Shown: piece by piece, positions 50,101-61,400 of the stretch
How the letters are laid out: each line of letters opens with the position of its first letter
Numbering within the stretch: the first letter of the stretch is position 1
Assembly (NCBI GenBank): GCA_032718565.1
Contig: JAVGVS010000241.1
Span: forward strand, 141,501-205,500
DNA length: 64,000 nucleotides
Origin: Distichodus sexfasciatus
Taxonomy: Eukaryota; Chordata; Actinopteri; Characiformes; Distichodontidae
Reading direction: 5' to 3'
The notes under the pieces: generated by a model
Told to the model about the DNA's origin: nothing
Seen by the model: only the letters and a program-made list of their open reading frames with translations
Database searches by the model: none
Made by a program: the position numbers and the translations under genes

Positions 50101-53100
50101 GGTGTAATGGTTTTGGGTTGTGGGCCTTATCATATCGGTGAGATATCAGCTGGTTCATTGATGCAGTTTATCTTCTCTTTGTGCTTTCATCGACCTACTC
50201 TCTTCTCCTTTTTTTTTTTAAATTAACCTGTATTTTTTAGACTGTGCATGAACATTAACTCTAGTCAGCTTGTTTCCTTCATTGTATGATATAATGGAAA
50301 TCCTTCACTTTATTTGAAACATGATTTTCGGAACTTTTCTTAATCATGCCGCTAGACACCCTGCTGCTGTTGATGTTTAGATTTGCATTAAAACAACTAA
50401 TACATTTAAAGTAGGGATGCACAATAATATCGGAATCATATCAGAATCAACTAATAATCGGTGTTGGACAGATGTTTAAATTTGTGACCTGATCTGGAAA
50501 AATGAGTCACAGTGACCCAAAATTATTTAATTGAGGTTTTGGTATCATTGAAAAGATGAGAAAATAAACGGTTGTCAAGTTACAGTCGTTTGAATTATGG
50601 TATCGCGGCACCATTTTCCAACTGAAAAACCGAGAAAATCGCATTTAAAGGACATTCTTTTGTAAGATTTGAGAGCTGCAATTCAAATAGCCATTTAAGT
50701 ACATTTTCACAATTATTTCCATGATGAAACTTTGGGAGATTAATTTTGAAGACCTTTTCTTTCATATAAGACAAAAAAAGAAAAATCGATATTTTTGATG
50801 TTTTTCAACATAATCGGCCCGTATCTAAATAAATAGAACGCTGACTTCCGACTCATTACTGCAGATCGGGTCACATTTGCTGATATTTGATGGTCAGAAA
50901 AGGTACCACCTGTGCCAGGCATGTGTAAAGTCTGAGGTGAGATTTTATACGGCCCGCGCCTTCCGTCTGAAAATGTGTGGCGTTGTTTTGCGCCAAAATT
51001 CTGAGCACATAGTGGAACGTTCGCGAGCTTGTCTTTCCACTCTCAACTCTGCCTTCATGCACAAAAATTGTTAAACCAATTGCTTGTTTGCCTCAATTAG
51101 CAAGTGTGAGGTCACGCATGGGCTGTGTCCCGGGCCGCGTACTGCCACACTTAATAGTATGGTAGGAAAAGCGCTCTTATCATACTTTTCTATGTGGCAG
51201 TATGCGTCTCAGGAAATAGCCGGGGTCGTAGCTTAACGGCTCTCTACGCACTAGGTAGTGCACATGGAGTGTCAAAGTGCCCTACACCACATAGGGCGGG
51301 AAGTGACTTTTTCTTAAAATGTTGTGCACTACGCACCAAAATGCTCCGCCCTCGCTCCACTCTGCTTTCACACTCGCTTGACTGGGGGTGCTTTGTTAGA
51401 ACAGTCAGAACTATGGCATTATTTTTGTGGCAAAATTCTGAGCACGAGGTGGAACTTTGATGAGCAAAATATCTTTATCTTGTCTCTAGGAGTTCGCATC
51501 GGCCAGTAATTCCCTGATTGTGTGCATCCTTAGTTTAAAGAGTTTATACAGGCAGTTGTGGGATTCTGTAGCAGGACTCACAGTCTAGATCTTGACGGGC
51601 AGTCAATAGTGTAACGGTTAGGGAGTTGACCCCGTGATTGGAAGGTTGTCTAGGGCCCCGTTTTGTTTTTTCCTAAATTCTGTTTTATTTTTTCCTAAAT
51701 TCCATTTTTTCCGTTTTTATTCTTCTAAATTCCGTGTTTTACGTTATAATATTTATTCACCTAAAAAGTGTCTAATTATGGAGTGGATGGGGAAAAAAGA
51801 ACAATGCAATAGGAAAAAATCTCACATTCAACTTCAACAAAGTGCTGGGGGGTTCAGCAGAACATTTACTGCTTTGGTAAAACATTTACCTGTAAACAAC
51901 AAAAAACATTCGTTTTTTCATGCAAAACGAAACATTTCTGATGTGATGTCACGTCACGTGTTCTTGCGGGTGCAGTCTATTGTGTGCTGGCAAAACTTAC
52001 AAAAGAGTTGTTCTCCCAATTCGTAAAAATCGTATGGACTTAGCACTAACACTCAAATTCCGTAATTTTTTTGCGGACTTCAGTGTTTCAGCCTCTTCGC
52101 CATAGCTGACCGTTGACTTTTTCCCTCTCTGTGTCTGTGCATTTGTGTGTGTGGAAAGCTGAGTCCCGCCTCAACAGATAACACGTACAGGAGGCTGCAG
52201 CGGCCAAAATTTATTAGAAACCTTTGCTTTGCCCACACACCGATGTCAGCGAATTATACGACATTCCACGTTTTACAACGGATTCCATTTTATTTGTTGA
52301 ATTCCACGATTCAAGTTCTGGAACAGTAAATGTACCACAGAGATGATCCTGAGTAAGGTACCGTTCTCAAGCTCTGCTTCCCAGACGCTGCCAAAAAACT
52401 GCCCACTGCTCCTTCATGGATGGGTCAGATGCAGAGCTCACATTTCGATGTGGCTGTGCTGTGGTGTGTTCACAATGACAATCACTCACGGAAACTTAAA
52501 CTCACTTGACATTTGCTTGACTTCATCTGTTCCACAAAAAGACTAGATTGTAACTTGCATATATTTGCTTGTAGGTCTGTGTGTGAAGTCATTCTCATAA
52601 GCATGACTCATGTAGCGCTAGACCAAGTCCCACATCAGAGCTGCTGCTCGCCGGTTATAACGTGTAGTCGTACAGATCTGAACAGAGACAACGCCAGTTT
52701 AACTAGCTGAAGATAATGTTAACAGTATGAATATAGTGATGTAGGCACACAGTATTTAGCACAAAATTCCAATCTGGTTTGTAACTTCAAAATGAACCAC
52801 TGCTGTTAAGTTGTTGTAGAAGTGTAAGTATCTTTAGAAGTGTTGTTGTGCATTTTAAAAAATTTACACTCTCCTGTGCACTAGGGAGCAGTGTGGAGTT
52901 CGACTGGTGCGCTGTGTCGAGCATCCGCGCCCTCAGACAGATGGGGAAGCGGACGGTGGTGGTGAACCATAACCCCGAGACGGTCAGCACCGACTTTGAC
53001 GAGTGCGACCGTCTCTACTTCGAGGAGCTGACGTTGGAGCGTATCCTGGATATCACACAGCAGGAGGTGAGAGGTCAAAGGTCACTCCACGCATCTGTTC

Positions 53101-56100
53101 CCTTTGGGTAGCTGTAGGGCAGCTAATGCAAACAATGCATCTTCGTCAAGGTGTGACACTAATGCTTTTCAGTGATACACGATAAGGGAGTTACTGGCCG
53201 ATATCCGATATTTTCATGCCGATACCGATAAATGATGAAGGCAGAGTTGAGTGCGAGTGCCGGCACTCGGAATTTTGGCACAAAAATAGCCTGACATTTC
53301 TAACACAGTGCCACAGCAAGCGAGCGTGAAAGCAGAAGTGGAGCAGAGCAGAGCATTTTAAGAAAAACTCAAATAGGGCATTTCTGACATTCCATGTGCA
53401 CTACCTAGTGCGTAGAGAGCTGTTAAGCTACAACCCTGGCTATTTCCTGAGATGCATACTACCACATAGAAAAGTATGATAAGGGCACCTTACCTACCAT
53501 ACTATTTAGTGCTGTAGTAAGCAGTTTGGGACACAGCCCATGTGCAAGCTCACATTCGCTAAGTGAGTCAAACACGATTTAGTTAGTTGTTTAAAAAATG
53601 TGCAATAAAGACAAGACATTTTGCTAGCGAACGTTCCACTGCGCGCTCAGAATTTGGCACGAAGTAACGCCATGCATTTTAAGATAGAAGGTGCGGGACT
53701 TAAACTTTTGGTGTGCCTTATTTGTTGTTTGTTTCTTGTTCTTTGCTGTTTGCACTGTGAAAGCTGGAGCCACGTCGTCTTGTCTCTCTGTATAACTGTA
53801 CAGTATATAGCAGAGATGACAAAGTTGACTTTGACTTTGACTTTGAAACGCTGCTTTTCCAGCATACAGTAAACGAGTCAAAAAATATCGTCTGAAAATA
53901 TGGGGCAAATCTAACCATCAGCCTGATGCCGGTTACTTAAAAAAAGCAATTGTCGTCTGATTCCGATACGAGTCCAATATTATCGTGCATTCCTAATCCT
54001 TTTTCAAGGGGGCGTAATTATACTTGGGTGTTGAACACTGGTGAGACGTCCCGAAACATTCGGGCAAACGTCCCTGTTGTGGTTCAATTGAAAGCCACAC
54101 TGCGTTTTTTTGGTCTCATAGTTTAAAAGTAAGAACAGACAGAAGTGAGGGAAGAAAAGAAAAGTCGGGAGTTCGCTTGCCGTAATTGAGTTTCATACAC
54201 CTATACTTAGTCTTCCGTTACTGGGAACTCCAAGGAAATAGATTTTCTGCTTTTCTGCTCTCCAGTGCAGATGAAACGACCCTCTTAATACACAGCTCAG
54301 CTCCAAACCCTCCCTCTAGTTGTGCGTCTCTGAAACTCGGAGCCGAAACGTGACACGCATCCGTCTGCGTACGTGGAAGGCTTCGCGGCAATGAAAGCAA
54401 AGCATTTGAAATACTTTTATGATATTATAAAGACAATGCGTTTGAATTAATATGAATGTATGTTTATGCATGACATGCAACACGTAATCTAAAAGCTGAC
54501 ATCAGCCTTCTGAGCCGCTTTTTACAGCCTGTAGTGGTGGCTTGCTTTGACCTTTTTCAACACAACAGAGTCAAATTTTCATTAGCCCACCAATAAAATC
54601 CTATTATCCAGGAGTGCGCTCGAAATATACGCAATTAGCCTCTTACCGAAATGAACTCCGATTAATGTCTGGGTGGGTATGCTGTCAGAACGTGCCTCTA
54701 ATAACCCGATATGCTTGTCCTACCAGCAATTAACTCGCCAGGGGCCGTTTCTGGACACCCGGCGATCCGGCTTTATCTTGACACCGCTGACTCCCATCTC
54801 CATAGAGACTGCGAGACTTGGATCGTGTTGGAGCGCGGCTCCCACCAGCTGATTCTCCTATCCTACGATGATAGGAGCGTAGCCGTAATACCCCTTGACT
54901 TTTTCCTTTCTGGTTCACGATAAGCCGGCGTAAGTGGCTAACGGATCGCAGGGTGATTAAGTGTTTGTTTATTTTTGGTGCGGGACGGCGGAAGAAAACA
55001 AGATTCCGATGCGGAAGCGGTTCCCGCCTCGAAATTCCCAGATGCCGCGTCGCGGTAATTAACGTCGTATTAGCGACGGCGTATAAACCTGAAGGGGCCC
55101 GGCAAAGCCTGCGCATGAATAATGAAGTGGTCATCATGCGGTTGCCATGGGAATGCAGAATGGTGTACGGGAGAAGCTGGAGAGGCTCCGTGGAAGCAGC
55201 GAGGGATCTTGGAGAAGGGGGGAAAAGTAGGCAGGGCCGTGAGCTGAGCCCCCTCCGTGACCTGCCTCTATCGTTCTTGAAAGGATGTGTGTGTGAGAGG
55301 GAGAGAGAGAAGAGAATATTAAGACCACAGGGTGGAAAAACAATCCTCAAAGAGGCGCGGAGATGTGAGAGATTTTACAGGAGAAGAATTCAAAAAAAGT
55401 AAACTTTACTTCTGAATAATGTGCAGTAAAGAGTGAATAATAATTCTGATCGTTGGACATTTACAAAATGACGAAATTAAAATGTCTGTCGTTTGATATT
55501 ATACTCATTTATTTCTTGGTGTCGTGAATTTACAATTTACAGAAATATGTTTTGGATGAGGGTTTGCAGTAGTCACCACGACGGCACGTTGATGTAGGCA
55601 CAGAGAATACTATGGCGTTATATTTGTGCCTTAATTTCGAGCATGCAGTGGAACCATCACAAACAAAATCTGCTGTCTGTGCGCACTTGAAACACTGAGC
55701 ACACTCAGATCTGCCTGCTCATGCATACGGAAAGGTGCCGCAATTCGCCTCAAACGCACCTTACTAGAGCACCACCTTTTACAGCCATTTTATGGCGTAA
55801 AAAGCAGAGTTCGATCACAAGTCGCTAGAGCGCTGCAGAGAACTCTTGTTTCCAGCTGCGTTAAAAGCGCTGGCATCGTAGTGTGCCTCAAAAAATGGCT
55901 GTTTGACAAATAAAACTGCGTGGAAAAACGGGTGTTTTACTGTCGGTTGTGTAAGAAATGCAAGCGAACTGTAGCGTCTCCGGCAACCTACTGTATATGA
56001 GCGTGTGTTGAATATTTGGAGCGCGTCTGTAGGCAGAGTTGACCATGCACAGACACCAGATTTTGTTTGCGAAAGTTTCACTGAATTTATAGAAAATGTA

Positions 56101-58421
56101 CTATATTGTGATGTGAAGACCTAAAAGGAGGTTTATGGATACGGTGAAAGAGGACATGAAGTTAGTTGGTGTGACGGCAGAGGATGCAGAAGATAGGACT
56201 AAATGGAGACAGATGATTCGCTGTGGTGACCCCTGAAGGGAACAGCCGAAAGAGAAAGATGATAATATGATTTCATTTAAAGGCCATTTTTGCTCAAAAA
56301 TACATGCAATAAAAGTCAAAAATTTACTAATGAGTTAATAGGGAAAGAACGAGGGATGATAAAAGTGTGAAAAAGATGAGTGCGGGTGGAAACGGATTGA
56401 GGTGTGTGTTCAATGAGGTGGTCTGAGGTGGGAGACGAACCGCGTTGACTGTCGTGTGAGAACAGGTGAAGAAAAGCTTTCCAGTCTCAAACCCCATGTA
56501 TTCTTACAGTTATTCTCAGGCACTTAACTACATTGACCATGCCATTAGTCCAAGTTGTCATTTCCAAATAAATATAAGCAAATCAGCAAACTTTTCTGCA
56601 CAACAGAAACCATGTTGTCATCGCTTGCACATCACTTTTCATTGCCAAAGGATTTTTGCAAAACACTAGTCACAGTGATCATTCGGTAACACCAAAACTA
56701 CATCAGAGTGTCTGATCAAGCAAATCACCTGAAAATAGCGGCAGTTGCTAAATCTCGATCCCAAAACACTACTGAACTTGGGCCAAACTTGCACTTGGTT
56801 GCACTACTTCCTGCAACTCTAACTCTCAACCACTCAAAAGCTGCTAACACGGTATAAAAGTAGTAATAAAGTGGTGTAATTTTTAACACACAATGAAAAA
56901 TAAACAATCATTATTCATATTTCTGAAAAGCATTCTTTGTTCACAGCATTTTTTCACACAGTTTAAAACTTTTTGCACAGCACTGTATATATATACTATA
57001 TATATAGTTATTAGGATATGAAATGACTAATATTGGGATATTAGAATTGATCATATCATACAGCCCCAAGTAGAATTATATCTTTTGATCTTAAAGAAAG
57101 CTCGATATATTCTTAGTAGAGAACAATGACAGCATTTTCTCTCAAATCTTCTCAGAGTGTTATTTTTTGTGTATTTCTGTTGGATAATAAAATGATCTAT
57201 CATTTATCATTAGTAACGACAAATCTATGCATTTTTTTTTAAAGTAGTGAGCGCCTCTTTAATTGCTTTTGTTTCTCTCATTTTTTAAATTTGTTTTACT
57301 AATTTTAATTTATTACTAGTTTAAATTACTGCAAAAAAAATGTAATCAAATCGCGATTCTTTCTGTGTCGATTCAAAATCGATTCACGCATTCCAAAAAT
57401 TTATATTTTTAGGTGTTGAAATTAATCAATACATATTTAATCACATAACGATGATCATGAATCGCTTATGAATCATTTAATCGATTTTTGAATAGAATCA
57501 TGAGCCCAAGAATCAGAATCGAATTGAATCACAAGATCTTCTGAATCACGCACTGATCTATTGTCATGTCCCAGTGTGTCTGTTGTGTGTGTGTGTGTGT
57601 GTGTGTGTCTGTGTGCCTGTGTGTCTGTGTGTGTCTGTGTGTCCGGTGTCCGCGGTGTCCGTAGGTCCGTGGTGTCCGTGTGTGTGTGTGTGTGTGTGTG
57701 GCCTCGACCTCAAAAAGATAATAAAACCTATTGAGAACTCCATAATGCCAGAGCCTTACCCCTCCTGACTTCTCTGAAGGGTTGCACGGGTTGCATCATC
57801 TCCGCAGGAGGGGCAGATCTGGTCAACCTGGCCAAGCTTCTGCACCTGAGCCGGGTGAAGATTCTGGGCACGAGTCCTCTGGGATCGACCGGCCGAGGAG
57901 AGGTCCGTCTTCAATCAAGGTTGACTAGCTGGTGTCGCCAGGCGCCTGGTGGAGAGCGCCTCAGCTCCCTGGTGAGTCTGCCTGGAGCGCCTCGCACCGC
58001 GACTACAATGAGCTCTCTGTCTTTTATTTATGCTTCTCTCTTGGGTTCCACAGCCACACTTTCGGTGTGATCTCGGGTCTACGTGCTGCATGGGGGAAAA
58101 AATCACAAAACATCTTAGATTTTAGAGTTCTCACTGTGCTTTATTCATAATTATAATGGTTTAATAACAGTAAATACAGAGAATGAAAATAATGCACATT
58201 ATTATTATTAAGGTTATACATTACTAGTAATGTTAGCTATTTAGTGCATGATTTGTATTTTTTAAACAGCATATTCATTTTTGCTAAATTAAGTTGTCAA
58301 GATTTCAGCTTTTACACACACACATAATAATAATAATATTACCACACACACATTTTTTAAATAATTGTTATAAGAATATTTTATCAGGATTAAATGTGGT
58401 TCTATATATTATTATTTATTC

Positions 58422-58476
<55 letters not shown>

Positions 58477-61400
58477 GGCTATTATTATTATATTTTCTCA
58501 GGCATTAAATGTGTTATGATGATGATGATGATGATGATGATTATTATTATTGTAAGAATATTTTACCAGGGATTAAATGTGTTGTTTTTAATAATGTTTG
58601 CAAATTGGTATTGCAACTTAATTCCAGCAAGCTAGTATAAAAATATGATATAAACAACTACCACCACTACGTATAATAATAATAATAACAACAGTAATGT
58701 AGCTACCAGTTTGACACTATTAATAGTTAAATTACATTTTGGCTCAGTTTAACAGCAGATGTTCTTTAGAATGTGATTCTGAATTTTACCTTTTTTAAGA
58801 GAGCAAATAATGCCTGCGTTGTTGTCCCTCAAGATTCCGAGAAGATTCTCCACAAGCTTCTGGAGAACAGGCTGCCTAATCAGAACAAATCAGTTCCCAC
58901 ATAGCGGTTGTGCTTTAACGACTTACCACATTTGTACCTTCCAAACTCGCCACCCAGTTCTGGGCCCACAACAGGAGTGCAGAACGTCGCCCTGCTGTAT
59001 CGTGCCACGCCCATCACACTCGCTGCCTTTTTATTTCTACGGACAGAGGAACCAAAGACGCAGCCATGAAGAGCAGAAAGAGAGACAGAGGGAGAGAGGC
59101 TACCTGTCCACCTCCGCTGACAGCACGGTCTGCATTTTAATAGAAGCCGCCGGTTACTGGAATGAGCCGAGCGAGCTGCAGCAGACGCTCAGGGAGGCTC
59201 GAGGTTTTACTCTCTGTGCTGTTAGTTAGGGGATTGAAGCATGCTGAAGAAAGAGGAGAGACACGTAGAGAAGAGTTTGGGATTTGAGAGGATGTGTTGT
59301 AGAGGAGACGGATGAGAGCAGAGATGACTGGTGGGGGAGGAATAAGGGAATGCAGGAAAGGAGAGAGGAGGGGAAAGGAGAAATTAGGAAAGACAGGAAA
59401 TTTAGGATAAAAGGAGAAGAAAAGTCACTTATGTAGCACCTTTTTGTATTTATGTGATTGCGATGATATCTTTTTTTTGGGGTGATTTTTTCCATATTTT
59501 CTGCCCCCAACTCCTCCTTCAGCTTTTGTGCTAGAAACTTGGTCCCAGCTCTAAAACACGCGGTGTGGCTACTTGTATATATGTTTTCCGTACGTGAGTT
59601 CTGTCCATTTTCCTGTTTATTTTTCGCCGTAGGCTAACATGGAGCTCAAATTTGAACGTTTCCTTTCTCAGCTGCAGTTCTTCGCAACACCACCAACAGT
59701 GTGCCTCTTTGCATATCTGTAACTGTCAGCAACATGCATTGCCTTTTTTCATTTATTGTTGATTCTTCTCATAGGAACCATTTTGTTTTCTCCTATTAAG
59801 GGCCTGTGACCACCAAGCGCTTTTTGCTGTGAGAGCTGCCCAAACTCTCACTTCCAGAAAAGTGCTTTCTGGCGCTTTCTCTCAGCATCATTGTTGCTAA
59901 GTTTCGAAAAGCATCATCGGGCACTTCCGCGTCCGTGCCTTTTTCATGTCAACATTGTAACCTGTTCAGTTTAAGCCGACATAAAAGAGATTATCTTCAC
60001 AATGGAGAGAAATCACATCTTGGCATTGGCAGCAGCGTTTGAACTAGATACTCACGTCTTCGAGACGTAGAGATTGTGTGCATGAGATAAACCGTGCAAG
60101 TAAACAGCTGGGAGAGTAGCACTGATTAGAGGTTTGATCACATAACTGTAGTTTTTACCTTATGCAAACTGTGTAAATAAAGCCAAAATAAGCTTCTCCA
60201 GCTGCTCAGGATACACCGCTTATTGTCAGTAGTGAGTTCCTAGCAAGAGAGAAGTATCGAGCACAGCTGTTCTAAAAGTTGGGAATATATTTTCAACTTC
60301 TGCTCTCCTCGGAGCACTGCGTTAAAAAAAAAAAAAATAACGCCTCACCAGCGTGTTTTTTCATGAAGGAGGCACTTTAGCGTTTGAACGCTGAAGCTCA
60401 TAGGATTCGTATAAAAAGAGGCGATGCCAGCTCATAAAACGCATTTGGTGAACACTGGCCCTAATAATATGTGGGATTTGAAACTAAAAAATAGGGCCCT
60501 GTGATTTGTGCGACGCGGAAAACGCGGACAGAATCGCAGAATTCAACAAATAAAATGGAATCGGTTGTAAAACGCGGAATGTCCTATAATTGGCTGATAT
60601 CGTAGGCAAAGCAAAGCAGTATTTTCTAATCAATTTTTGGTCACAGGTGCCCCTGTACGCAGCTACCTGTTGGAGGCGGACTCAGCTTTCCACACACGCA
60701 CAGACACAGAGACGGAAAAAGGAGAAAACGGTCAGCTATGGCGAAGAGGCTCGCTGAAACAGAACAATACTCCCAATGATTTTTTATGGAATCGAGAACA
60801 ACTCTTTTATTTCCTAGGACAGTTTCCTGAGAGCAACTTGGGGTTATGGTCTGCTCAGGGATGGTAGAGCTGGAGTTGTACTTTTATAACAGCTTTGTTG
60901 TGACTAATCGCCAGACTGGAATCAGTTGCCTCTCAGAGTAAAGAGCAAAAATAGCAAAATAAAAAGTAAACCCAGAGTAAGTTCTTCAACCTGTTAGAGC
61001 TGTTCCTGTGAGTTTTTCCACATGTGGCCGGTTTCCTCAAAAGTTTCTAAAAGTTGTAAAGATGGCTTTGTTTCATGTAATTGGGTTTCTGCCTTTGTCT
61101 CTCGAGCTGAGGTCTACAGAGAAACCTGCTGCAATTTGGAAGACATGCTCCGGGATCCCATTTGTGTCTTGTCTCTGTCTCAGACTGTAGGAAGGCTGCG
61201 TGCTTTGGAGCAATGCACCATAACGATTTCTTTTTCTCTCTGTATGTGTCCTCGTGTGTCTGTTTTGCAGGAAGATGCTTTTTGGCGCTTGCCAATAAAG
61301 GGTTACCCCTGCCTCCTGCGCCCTTCTTATGTTTTTAAGGTGAGTGACGGATATTGTAGTGCACACACAAAGTGACATTTAGGGCTGCAACTAACCCATT

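Noticed and set aside
54730..55402. 206-codon (minus) and 149-codon (plus) open frames
   Set aside because: They overlap on opposite strands in a GC-rich intron and resemble no family; stop codons are simply rare here.
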